A stretch of 64,000 nt of DNA. Source: Chytridium lagenaria (lineage: Eukaryota; Chytridiomycota; Chytridiomycetes; Chytridiales; Chytridiaceae). Each line of letters begins with the position of its first letter. Within the stretch, counting starts at the first letter, position 1. The stretch lies in the NCBI GenBank assembly GCA_025449115.1, contig JAHLKC010000059.1:62001-126000 (forward strand). The letters are read 5' to 3'. The notes beneath the pieces were generated by a model. It saw nothing but the letters and a program-made list of their open reading frames with translations, did not search any database and was not told the DNA's origin. The translations under genes and the position numbers were made by a program. Shown in pieces: positions 36,850 to 48,753 of this stretch.

Positions 36850-39800
36850 ATGTCTTCTTCACAGGCACCCATACTCCATCCACCGACGAAGAAGACCGAC
36901 GAGGTCGACTTTACTCCTCTTAAGAAACATATTGCTCTCTCATACTCAGAAGATCCTGAAAGTATGCCTCGGAAATATCCACTTTGCACAGACTCCGCCA
37001 AGATACCCGAGGTGCTGGGAAGGACATGACCGGAAGGGACATCCTGTATCGCTACTACGGGCAGCTTGACCTACTTGAAGTTCGCTTCCCAATTGACGAG
37101 AAAAACGTCAAGATTCTTTTCACGTGGTATGATGCCTTTACGCAAAGTCTATCTCCCAGTACTCTATTGCCTACGAAAAGGCCTCAGTCATCTTCAACAT
37201 TGCCGCAACCTGCGCTTCGATTGCGGCTCTTCAAAACAGATACGAATCAGCCGGTCAGAAGGTGGCTTTTAACTACCTCCAAGCGGCCGCGGGGTTGTTT
37301 CAGTACATCAATGAGAATTTTCTTCACGCTCCATCAGTCGACCTTTCGCGGGATTCCATCAAATCATTGGTTGACTTAATGCTGGCTCAAGCGCAGGAAG
37401 TTTTTCTCGAAAAAGTCCTTGCAGAGAAAAAGAAGGGTGCGTTGCCTTCAAAGCTTGCCGCCCAAGCAGCACATTTTTATGCAGCTGCGCTGGAAGGCCT
37501 TTCAACGGAAGCCGTCAAGGGACAGTTCGACAAGCCATGGGTTGAAGTTGTTAAGGTGTTTTCTATTTTCTTCCACTTGCGTTGACCCCCCTTTTTAGAT
37601 TAAAGCCAAACTGTTTGAATCTATTGCCCACCTCCATCGCTCGTATCAGCAAGAGGACGCATCAAAGTATGGCGAAAGTGTTGCTCATTCTACAAAGGCT
37701 GAAATTCTCGCGAAGGAGGCCCACAAATTTGCTGTATCATTTAACAGCAGCTATTCAGGCTTTTCAACATACGTCATCAGCCCCACTCTTACCACTGCTG
37801 CGAGCTCTACGTCAGCGGCAGGAAGCTCATCTTCCTCCCTTCTCGAGATAGCAAAAGCGAATATGAGTATTGCTACCGAAAGGAAGGTATCAAGCACAAA
37901 GGATAATGATTTGATCTATCACGATTTGGTGCCTTCGACTGATACGCTACCTGCGCTTGAGAAGGTGGCGATCGCAAAGTGCATTACCTTTGCCGAACTC
38001 TGCACGGGGGTCAGGCTGACGTTGCCAAGATCATTGGCCCCGACATCTTCCAGAATCTCATCCCTCTCTCGGTCCACGAAGCCAGCTCTATGTATTCCGA
38101 AGAGAAGGCAAAGATTCTGCGTGCCGAGCAGGACGCTTCTGATGGGGCGAACGAAGAACTCCAAGCCACCTTAGAATCGCTCAATCTCATATCGACGCTG
38201 TCACAACTGAAGCAATTTGCTAGGAGGGGTTCTGCCGTGGATGAAACTTTAAAGCTTCCACAGGATATTGCCAACTTTGTCCAAGAAGTTCGCTCTGAAG
38301 AAAGTCAACGTTCAAGCTCAACTGATGAACTTCTTGCACATTTAACAAGCTTAAAGAAACAGGCGAATGATCAAATGGATGAAGTTGGTCTTCTTCTTGA
38401 TAAGGAGCAGTTTGAATGCGAGCAACAGCGGGTTAGTTGATTTTTTGTCATCCAGAGTTGTTCCTCGTGCCCACTATTGACTTTATTGTTGATTCATAGG
38501 CGAAATACAACGAGCAATGGACTCAAGAGCCGTCGTCCAAAATGACAGCTCAGATAAGGCAGGACGTTCGTCAGAACCGAGAATCCTTTGACAAAGCTGT
38601 TCGTACTGATGAAGCGTTATATGGACGCATTGCTGAGGCCAAGCGAGAGATCAACATCATTCGACGTCCTTTGGATGAAGTGGAATCCATCTTCGCAGAA
38701 ATGATACTTGCAGCAGCCCCTGATAAATTTCAGAGCGCGGGTAGCTTGATCGACGAAATGCCAAGTGGCGGTGATGAAATCGCGAGCATTGAAAAGATTG
38801 AGAATATGCTTGCCCAACTAAGAAACTTGAAGACACAACGTGGAAATCTTGTGGCCGAGCTTAAAACTAAGGTAAGGCCGAATTTTGATATTGAGCTTCA
38901 ATCTTTTTCTTAGATTCATGAAGATGATATCGCCGGGGCGCTTGTTTTAAACAAGAACCGAGAAAGCCAAGTTTTTCAAACTGAGCTCTCCAAATTTCAG
39001 CCCTTCGTGCTCAAATTTCCGCGAACGTTCAGGCTCACACACAAATCCTTATTGCTGTTTCATCCGAATTTGATAAACTTAGAGATTCATCAACGAGCAT
39101 GAAGATGTTGGTTTCTCGCCAAAAGAAGCGCGCCGATCTTATTAAGGATTTTAAGCGCAGCTACGAGCTGTGGAAAGAGAGCAAGGAAGGCCTGAGGAAG
39201 GGTATAAGATTTTACACCGACCTTAATGAGCTCATCTCTTCACTTCGTTCAACTGCGTCCAACTTTGTCAACCGAAGGAATGATGAAAGAGCCAACGTGA
39301 TCAAGCGCATAGAAGAGGCAAGTGCTGTGAAGGGCCAGCAGGCTTTGCGAGAGCAACTCGCGAGAGTAAGCCTTTCGTCTGGATCGCCGACTTACGGACA
39401 AAGTTTCGCCGGCTCCCCTGGTCCTGCGGGATACCCTCTTCCAAATGCTTCGTCTCCATCGGGACCTGGATACCCCTCCCTGCCTTCTTACCCGCAACCT
39501 CTTCCTGCCTCTTCCGCTGCTGCAATGTCTTTTGCGAACTACCCGTATGCACAGAACCCGAGCGATGCTGTCAAAAGAAGCCCTTCCGGGCCTGGAGGGT
39601 ACGGGTCTACTCAACCCCCACCACCTGCCAATCCTTACAGCTCGGACCCATACAACCCCAGCTACCCAAGGGCCAGCCTTCCACCCGCCCAACCGCCCTA
39701 CGCGCCGGCGCCTCAGCAGCCCGCCTATGCTCCACCCCCGGCCACTGCCCCAATCCTATGCACCCTACCCTCAGCAACATGCGTACGCCCCCCCTCCGCA

Positions 39801-40167
39801 GCAGCAAACTAGCTACGCGCCACACCAACAGCAGCAATCTGGCTTCGCACCAACCCAGCAGCAACAGCCGTCGTACGGGCAACTCCCACAACAGCAATAT
39901 AGACCACTTCAGCAACAATCTGCGTACAGTCAGCCCCAGCAGTCACAGGCGGCTCCTTATGGTCAGCAATACCCTGGTGCTGGATACGGAGGAGGGTATT
40001 CTGTTCCACCTAATCAAGTTTCCAATTATGCTGCGTCACCAGTTGGAGCGCCAGGATACGCTGCTCCCCCACCTGAACAGTATGCACAGAGACCTCCTAG
40101 CGCTTTGCCTGAACCAATGCAGCCTGGGAGATGGGGTCAGCAGGGCAATGGATCGTTGATGGATTAA
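36850..40167 (+). CDS. BRO1-domain protein (ALIX/PalA/Rim20/Bro1 family)
   Basis: ESCRT-associated adaptor for multivesicular-body sorting or pH signalling. Bro1 domain: PLKKHIALSYSEDPES (36913), LHRLRQDTRGAGKDMTGRDIL (36985-37048), YYGQLDLLEVRFP, SIAYEKASVIFNIAATC (about 37166-37216), KVAFNYLQAAAGLFQYI (37258-37310), LAAQAAHFYAAALEG, AKLFESIAHLHRSY, and LPALEKVAIAK (37948). V-shaped coiled domain: 38000-39370, ending in NFVNRRNDERANVIKRIEE. A Pro/Gln/Tyr-rich tail (39370-40167) ends QQGNGSLMD with many PxYAP units; such tails recruit ESCRT and endocytic partners. At least three breaks: a missing T near 36962, one near 37150, and a frame change near 39760 in the tail. I cannot decide between Bro1/Vps31 and PalA/Rim20. 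Confidence 0.9.
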
Positions 40168-40463
40168 AAAAGTTGGGACATGGATAACGGGCTGGGATAT
40201 TGTTTTGTTGCCGCTTCTATTTTTGTTTCGTGCTTTTTATGTGGAGTATGTGGCAATATGCATGAATTGAATAGGCCTTACGTCCGCATATTCTGTTGAA
40301 GTCTATGTCTTAAGGCCTAATTAAAAGTAGATGTGTTGAACTCTGTTCAATTCATATGCAGAAGAAACACATTGTTGGGGTTATAAACAAGTAAAGATTG
40401 TGCCGGTAAATGACAAAACCATGAAAGCGACAAAGCTGTTAACCTTAGGAAGGTTGAAAAGTA
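40168..40463. other. Convergent 3' intergenic region
   Basis: About 300 bp between the ends of the BRO1 gene and chitin synthase A. Both 3' UTRs must lie here. No gene, no striking repeat. Confidence 0.4.
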
Positions 40464-43400
40464 TTACGACGGGTTATCCGTGTTAACAGCCTTCTTTACG
40501 TTCATAGCGGCAGATTTAAACGGGTTCCTCTTTCCAGCAACCTCCAAACCCTCAAACCACCACCCAATAAGGTAAACAGCGGAAAAGATAAACCTGAACA
40601 ATGATAGCAGGGCGACGGCCCAGAACAGGAAAGTGAGGTAAGGGTTGACTGCCTGTTTGTTGATTTTAGCCTTTGCGGTGGTGTTTGGAAATATGGCTTG
40701 GATGATGAATGGATTTGTGAAAATGTAGACGAGAAGACCGTTTGTAAAGATCCAAAGAAGAAGGGTGTTTGTGCGGAGTTGCTTAAACGTATCTGAGAAA
40801 TAAAGTAGATAGTTAGTTATAAAAATGTAACACGATTACTGGGCAAATAACCAAACGGAATTGCAGTAAGTAGATATTTACCTTCTTTCTCGGTCTGCGC
40901 ATTTGCTGGGCCGTCATCGTTTTTACGGTCTTTTAGTGCAAGATGCGCCTTATGCATCTCTTTTTCAAGAGCGAGCCATTCCTGATCAACATTTTTCTCG
41001 TCCGCGGAGGGCATCTCGACGGTGGCTACGCTGTGGCCGTCCTTGGCCTTAGTAACGACAACAGGTGCGAGAAGCGGCTCACTGTCTAAACCTTTGGTAC
41101 CCCAAGATACATCGTGAAGATTACAAACTTACGGGGATGATTTTAGCCATAAGTTTTAAAAAAACGAAGAAATAAATAAAATCACTCACATGCATAAACC
41201 GTAAGCACATTAATAAACGTTGGAATCATGAACAAATACTGCAACATGCATGTAAAAATATGCCATGGTTCCAAATGCAACGCTGACGAAAACACATACA
41301 ACCCGTATGTCGACATTAAACTGACAACAATATCCCTAAAACGCAGGTGTAGCTTTGGCGTAACTCAAGAAATCCCCAAAGCCTCCCGGATGAGTTTGCA
41401 TAAAAATCAATGGACATTTTGATCGTGTAAATGCCCATAAATATCATCAAGAACATGAGAAGCCCAAAGAGGATCGCGACACCATTGTAAAGGATTCGGG
41501 AACCATCAGGGCGGTTACCAAGGGACGCTATGAAAATCATGACGATAGCGAATACATAGAGGGCCTTGACAATCTCGAAGACAATTGGACCACCGCCGTT
41601 GAAAGGGTCGGCGGAGGAATCAAAGACTCCACCAGAGCATGCGGCTTGCGCTTGGTCAGAGGCGATGTTGAATACAAACTAAATTAATGTTGTTGATCGT
41701 GGTGAGAACAATAAGACAAGTATAAGAAGAAGCGAATGTAACTCACGTAAAAAGTCAAAAAAAAGTTCCCAAGATTAAACCACCCAAAAAGGATTTGAAT
41801 GAGATTGTAAATAAACTCTGCCATCAAAATAGCCTTCCGTGATCCGCTATGCCCCGAAGAAAAGATACGTTTGAAATTCCATGTTGCATAAACAGATGCA
41901 AAAAACGACCCGTTAATCCAACGACGACGCTGCTTGATCAACGCTTCAAGTGTTGACGGCACATCCGTTTCAGCACGGGCGGACTTGACGTAACGAAGAA
42001 GGTAGTTGGAATTTTCCTTTACGACGAGCTCAAAGCATAAAATACGGTCTTCGGCGCTATTTTTCAAAAGCGGTGTGAGAAAAATGTTTTCGCTTTGGTG
42101 ATGAAATACTCACAGGTACATATTCGATTCTTGCAAAGTGGGTGAGTCGGGATTTTCGCCCTTGAAATAGCACTCAAGTGGTGGACCTTGAAGAGCGGCG
42201 TAACGGTAGGCTGAGAACGCACCGGGGAGCACCGAAATATATCCAAAAACGGACTCAAGGGGCTTGTCGAGGATGTTACTCATTCTAATCAGCAAAGAAA
42301 AAGTTAAATCAATGATGTTGGCGAAATTCGAAGAGAATTAATATAAGGAGAAAAAGTTTAGGGAAATAAGGAAAAAACCCCCCGTGTCGATAACTTACTT
42401 GTACTCAAAATTCTGAATAGCCACGATGGGATTTATAAGTTTACTCCATTTGGGCCCCAGCTCTGCAACAATCTCCCCACACGCTCCAGCAACCTCGAAT
42501 CTCTCTCAAACGCATTGTACAAATGAAAAAATGACTCTTTTGATGGCTTCGTCCCCACATCCACTAGCACGCAAATCTCTGGATCAACCGAATCACAAAT
42601 AGCCTTGAAGAACCATCTATGGGAATTAATCTTTTTCGCATTCTTCTCCTTCATCAAGAAAATCGTCTGGCAGGGTACCAGTCTCAATCCATCCTTTGCA
42701 TCATCCGCAGGTCGTCTTACGGAAAGATCTCGACGGACTGCAATTTGGTTGGTGTATTCGAATATGTGCGCAGTGACATTTTTTCCGTTCACGGATGCTT
42801 TGGCGAGGCCGTCGGTGTAGCAGCCGAGAAGGGAGAGGACATTGAGGGTAAGGGGATTGCATTTGGCTCGACCGTCTGTGACGATGCAGACGAGAATTTC
42901 TTTCCAAGAGTCTTTGTTCCAGCCTGCGACTCGACCTGTGCAGAGGTAGGCTATGTTTTTCATGATGGCAGTCATGGATTTGGCGAAAAGGACGTCATCT
43001 TCGTTGTACCTATAATAATGTAAGAAACTCGAAATGTAAAGAGAACACTTACATTGTGACCACAACAGCAATCCTGATCCTTCGTCCATATCTCCTTGCT
43101 CTCACTGCATATTGTGACGGAAAGTCTTCCGGGCTAGACGTGCATGCCGTATACCTGTCATTGAAAAAACAACAAAACATAACATTACATTTAAAATCCC
43201 GATCGTTCACTGAAGATGCTAAAGTAAACTCCTCTCACTTTAAATGCGTAAATTCCTCTCCATCTTGATAAGGCAGCCCTTCCATCATCTTTTTAGATAC
43301 CGGCACTTCCACTACAAAGTTGCCATCTTCAAGCTCAACCTCCTTCTGCACCATTTTCCTCGTCGGCATGCGTTGGATCGGTTTCGAAGGGAGAATATAT

Positions 43401-43618
43401 GCAGACGAAGGAACGGGTGCGTAGAGTTGCGGCTGTTGAGCGTAACCCTGTGGAGGACTCCATACTTGAGGTTGGGCTTGTGGAGTCGATGGGGCTGGGT
43501 AATAGTTTCCTTGAAGTGGTGGAGGTGGTGGTGGGTATGGATTGAATTGTAAAGGTTGCTGTTGTTGACGGCCTCTGTCGTCGTCGGTGGAGGCGACAGG
43601 TGTGTATTGTGATGACAT
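40464..43618 (-). CDS. Chitin synthase, division 1 (tandem copy A)
   Basis: Processive family-2 glycosyltransferase making chitin at the plasma membrane. Start [10 protein letters not shown] at 43618, then about 90 residues rich in Pro, Gln and Tyr. The chitin-synthase N-terminal domain follows: [20 protein letters not shown] (about 43280-43340). Catalytic part: [22 protein letters not shown] (42940-43015), [12 protein letters not shown] (42845-42885), [11 protein letters not shown] (42540-42575), [20 protein letters not shown] (42195-42255), [10 protein letters not shown] (42030-42060), [12 protein letters not shown] (Q-R-R-R-W, about 41905-41945). Then six or more TM segments with [19 protein letters not shown] (about 41220-41275), ending TDNPS at 40464. 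Single-base breaks near 42507 and 41390. It is downstream of the related copy B, same strand, about 600 bp apart. Confidence 0.93.
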
Positions 43619-44215
43619 TGGGTTCGGATCTGCGATGCCGTCGCGTGTCTGGTCTTGTCTAAAAAATATATTAATTAATTTCAGCCTCATCGGTCAAGCC
43701 AGTCCACCCATCTTCGCCGCCACACCCCATTCAGCACATCCACATCAGAACTTGAAAGGCAGAACGTTTAAAAGATGTACCTTTAAGGATCCACAATAAT
43801 AGCGAAAAAATAATAATGCGCAACTAAATATTTGAAGCCTACAGATGCGAATACAAAAAAAAGCAAGTAAAAAGTGTATAATTTCAAAACCAATACTATT
43901 TATTTTAAAGCTCGTTTAGCAATACCGTATTTAAAAAACAATCAAAACATGCAGAGAGCACCAGCGGCGCATAAGACAAAAGTACAGTATAAAAAAAGGA
44001 CACAGACGTGAAAATAGAGGGAAAACGACGACACTTGGAAGAGTTGCAATAAGAAAGTATTCCACCATCAACTCTCACGAAAACAAAATACAAATGCAAA
44101 GGGGGAGGGGGGCAACTTTTTTCAATGAAAAATAGAAAAACGAATGAAAAAGAGGACTTAGGAAAATGTGAGTAAAGAAAAAATCTAAAAAAGGGTAGGA
44201 TATAAATTCAAGTAT
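43619..44215. other. Spacer between the tandem chitin synthases
   Basis: About 600 bp, AT-rich, with many short A runs. It holds the 3' UTR of copy B and the promoter of copy A. Homology between the two genes does not obviously extend into it. No gene is supported. Confidence 0.5.
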
Positions 44216-47200
44216 TTACGCAGGGTTATCAGTGGTGACAGCCTGGTGCACATTCTGAGCAGCCCTCTTCAATGGGTTCCTCTTTCCAGCATCCTCAAGA
44301 CCTTCAAACCACCATCCAACGAGGTAAATGCAAGAGCACAAGAACCTGATGAACGAGAGAACAGCGACGGACCAGAAAAGGAAGGTGAGGTATGGGTTAA
44401 CCGCTTGTTTCTTGGCAGAGTTGGGGAACATGGCGCGGACAATTTGGGGGGTTGTGAAACGTAGACGAGAACACCGTTGGTAAGAAGCCAAAGCATGAGC
44501 GTGTTGGTACGGAACTGCTTGAAGAAATCTGGAAAGAGAAACAAGAATTAGTGTTATATTCATCAAAACAGAAACAAGGGCAACTCACCGTCTTGCTCAG
44601 TCTGTGCGTTTGTGCTCTCCTTTTCCTTGCGGTCCTTGAGTCCAGCGCGTTGCTTCATAATCTCCTTTTCAAAGCCTCCCATTCATGGTCAGCATCATTT
44701 TCGTCGCTGGGAACCTCAACGGTGGCAACCTTAGCACCGTCCTTATTAGTCTTGATCGACACGTCCTTCAAATCAGACGACGAGTCGATACCCTTGGTAC
44801 CCCAAGAAACATCGTGAAGGTTGCAGACTATAAAAAGTAAAAGGTGCGTTAGTTTAAAATTATATAATAAATGGCGCAGATGTACTCACAGGCGTAGACC
44901 ATGAGAATGTTAATAAACGACGGAAGCATGAACAGGTATTGCAACATGCAGGTAAAGATGTGCCATGGATCCAAGAACAACAATGACGAAATCAGGTACA
45001 AGCCATAAGTCGACATGAGCGAGATGACAATATCCCTGAACGCGGGAGTGTCGCCAACAAAGTTTAAGAACGTGTTGGCAGAGCTGGGCTTTCCAAGCAG
45101 GCTGTCAGTGTAAGCATTTACGGAAACCTTAACCGTCCACGCGCCCATAAACAACATCAAGGCCATAAGAAGCGCAAAGACGATGGACATGGTCATGTAG
45201 AGGATCTTCGAACCTTCGGGGCGGTTACCGAGGGAAGCAATAAACATGGTGACGACGGAGAAGACGTAGAGGGTCTTGACGGCGCCAAAGACACGGTCAC
45301 CGTTGGGGAAGAAGGGATCAGCACCACTCTCGACGGCTCCTCCTTGACAAGAAGCCTGCGCTTGGTCGCTGGCCACGTTGAAGAGGAACTATTTAATTAA
45401 AAAAGAGGTAATTAGGCATGGTGGTCTTCATAAAGAAAGTTATGGGGAAATGGGGCAATTAACTTACATAGAAAGACAAGAAGAAATTGCCCAAGTTGAA
45501 CCATGAGAACAAAAGGTTGATGCCGTTGTAGATAAACTCAGTCATCAGCAACCACTTCCTTCCACCGTTATGTCCACTCTTGAAGATTCTCATAAAGTTC
45601 ATGGTGGCATGGACGGAAGCAAAGAAGGATCCGTTAAGCCAACGACGCCTCTGCTTGATCAAATCATGGAGGGTATCGGGGACGTCGGTCTCAGCACGTG
45701 CAGACTTGACATACTTGAGAACATTCTGAGAACCAGCCTTGACAACAAGTTCGAAACAGAGAATACGATCCTCAGCACTACACGAGGGGTCAGAATCATA
45801 TTCATCGAAATATTTCCAAGCGAACCAGGAAGGAAAGGTTAAATACTTACAGGTACATATTGGCCTCCTTGACGTCCTTGCCGTGAGGGTTCTCTCCCTT
45901 GAAATAGCACTTTAGGGGCTCGCCTTGAAGAGCAGTGTAACGGTAGGCAGAGAAGGCGCCGGGAAGCACGGAAATGTATCCGAAGACGGACTCGAGGGGC
46001 TTGTCCAAAATATTACTCATCCTAAAGATAAAGCCATCAATTATTAGAATGTGACACCAGCATTGTAACAAAGAGAAAGAACGGTGACATACTTGTACTC
46101 AAAGTTTTGAACAGCGACGATGGGGTTAATGGCTTTCTTCATGTAGGGTCCCAACTCGGCAGCAATCTCACCACAGGCACCCGCAACATTAGGGTTCCTC
46201 TCGAAAGCCTTGTTGAGGTGGAAGAACGACTGCTTGGTGGGCTTGGTTCCAACATCAATCAAAATGCACACCTCAGGGCGAAGCTGGTCGCAGACAGCGC
46301 TGAAGAACCACCTGTGCGAGTTAATCTTTTTTGCGTTCTTTTCTTTAAGGAGGAAGATAGTCTGACAGGGAACGAGGTGAAGACCATCCTTGGCTTCATC
46401 ACCGGGTCGTCTGATAGAGAGATCACGACGGACGGAAATCTGGTTGGTAAATTCGAACACGTGAGCCTGGACAGGCTTTCCGTTGACGGAGGCCTTGGCA
46501 AGGCCATCCATGTAGCAACCCATCAAACCGAGAACATTAAGGGTGAGGGGATTGCACTTGGCACGACCATCAGAGACAATACAGACGACAATCTCGCGCC
46601 AGCCATCCTTGTCCCATCCAGCGCAGCGACCTGTGCAGAGGTAGGCAATATTCTTCATGATAGCAGTGTACGACTTTCCAAAGAGCACGTCGTCCTCATT
46701 GTACCTGTATTGACGCGAGAGAGAGAAGGGTCAGACGCGGTCAAACAATATATGAAGGCATCAAATAGAAAGCTCTTGAGATACCCAGTTTAAAAAAAAA
46801 TATATAAATAGAAGAAGCAGAAGTAGACAAAACTCACATTGTGACGACGACGGCAATCCTGATCCTGCGGCCATACTCCTTTGCGCGCAACGTGTACTGG
46901 TTGGGAAAGTCGTTGGGATCGCAGGTTGCGGCTGTGTAACTAACAAACAAAAGAAGAAAAAGAAGGTCAGAAAATTAGCCAATCAAATGCGGGCAATGCT
47001 AGATTTGATGGCTGGACACCGAAAGAGACAGGAGAGACAGCCTCATCACATCCACATCCCACCCATCCATCATTTGCGGAGAGGGATGCTGTTACGGTTC
47101 ATGGTATATGGAGAGCGGTGTGACGGGATACATTCAAAGGGGTATAATGTATGCTCTTGCAGAGGTGGTGGTGTGAAAATACAAAAGAAGGGGGTGTTTG

Positions 47201-47771
47201 TCTGTTCCTACCGAAGGTGTGTAAACTCGGTTCCTTGCTTGTAAGGCACGTCTTGAAGAAGAGCCTTGGAAACCGGGACCTCAATGACAAAGTTTCCATT
47301 CTCTGAGAGTTCCACTTCCTTTTGGACAAGCTTTGCAGGTTGGTTGCGTCGAAGGGTGGTTGTACCCCGAAGAAACTGGCCACCACCTGATGGTCCAGAC
47401 ATGCCGTAAGCAGATCCATTGTTGTTATATGCGGAGTAGGACGCAGAAGGAGTGAATGAACCAGGAGCTTGGTGAGGATTGATCTGCTGAGGAGCCTGGT
47501 ATTGGTACGAGATGGGTTGCTGAGGAGCAGAATAATATTGCCCCTGGAGTGGCTGTTGCTGCTGTTGAGGAGTGTAAGGCTGAGACGGGGCAAAGGCATT
47601 GGGGGGAGCGGGGCCAGATGGAGGTGGGGGGAAGCTTTGAGGCATTCCGGGAGGCGGCGGGGGAAAGTTTTGGGGCATGGGAGCGCCTTGAGCGTATGGC
47701 TGATACTGCTGTTGCTGCTGCTGCTGCCTCCTACGCTCGTCTTCAGCGTTGTTAACGGGCTGATACGACAT
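44216..47771 (-). CDS. Chitin synthase, division 1 (tandem copy B)
   Basis: Same architecture as its neighbour. Start [15 protein letters not shown] at 47771, a Gln run and Pro/Gln/Tyr-rich segment (about 150 residues), then [20 protein letters not shown] (about 47260-47320), [22 protein letters not shown] (46640-46710), [19 protein letters not shown] (46530-46590), [11 protein letters not shown] (46235-46265), [10 protein letters not shown] (46150-46180), [20 protein letters not shown] (45930-45990), [14 protein letters not shown] (45745-45780), [19 protein letters not shown] (45605-45660), [19 protein letters not shown] (44910-44970), and an end TDNPA at 44216. One T is missing near 44459 (VYVS for VYVF-TTP). 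The Q-R-R-R-W signature, EDR and DGRAKCNP are all intact. Introns are more frequent than in copy A's catalytic part. Confidence 0.95.
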
Positions 47772-48753
47772 GATCTCTTCCTTGATGGGGGTAGATGACG
47801 ATGTTTGTGGGAAATGCAGAGAAGAGTATAGTTTTTGTTTTTCGCGTTCTCAGCTGAAGAGACGCTGGATGGACGGAGTTGGATGTTCAAGAAGAATGCA
47901 ATGCAACGTTAGGACGGGATGGTGCGTGAATGGAAATGCAGGTGAGAGAGTAAGTTAGTGTGAGTTTGGTTGGAAGAAGAAGTGATGGTACTCCCGTGAA
48001 ATAACAATACCTTTGGGGCTATGTCTGCTGCTACCTGCCTCGAAGAGACACAAAAAAAATATTTTCTTCAATTTATTATAAATTTCGGTTTCGAGAGTAA
48101 TAAATATTAGGAAATAAATAATAATGGGAAGTGGCTGGGAGTGCAGATTCGCTCTTGGGCGGTGTAGTAGTAATAGTAGTAAATAGGATACACCGTCACC
48201 CAGCCTTGCCATCGTGCATGACATTCACAATATGCTTGGGGTGGATGGGCAATTATCGGACGCGCGCGTCAAGGAGGTGGTGGTGAGGAAATACACGCGC
48301 GCGTCAATGTGGTGGATATAAATCATGCAGTAGATAATTATGAAATGCTTTTACACCTATTTACACTAATTGTAAGTAATATTTTAAAGTAGAAGCGCAC
48401 ATGTTCCGTTCGTGGACTTATCGGGTTGCTAATGAAAGATTTGCAATAATTAATGAGCGAGAAAGAAGGACGAGGGAAATCTGCAAGCGATCAACATGCA
48501 TCCATCACTACTTTACCTTAGTCCTATATAAAAAAGCGTAGAAAGATATGAATGACGGTTAATCTTTTTGGTAAGGAAGTTGAGCGGGAAAAGAGGGACT
48601 GCAGCTACATCGCTACAGTTCTTGACTCGATTACCGTACTGTTGAGCGTCTATCTTAACATCATCTCCTTCATCCTCTTGTACGGATCTTAGGCCAAATA
48701 AAACCAACAAAGAGGCCTGTCACGCTCCTCATGATGATGAGTAGGTTGCAGCC
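47772..48753. promoter_or_regulatory. Divergent 1-kb region between chitin synthase B and the adenylyl cyclase
   Basis: Long for this compact genome. It contains a pair of 21-bp near-identical GC-rich repeats at 48260-48280 and 48295-48315 (core acgcgcgcgtcaa, two mismatches overall), a short tag/taa microsatellite near 48163-48185, and AT-rich flanks. Probably both promoters and long 5' UTRs. No gene supported. Confidence 0.45.

Noticed and set aside
39249..39692. Minus-strand Arg/Gly-rich frame opposite the BRO1 tail
   Set aside because: Shadow of the Pro/Tyr/Ser-rich tail on the plus strand.
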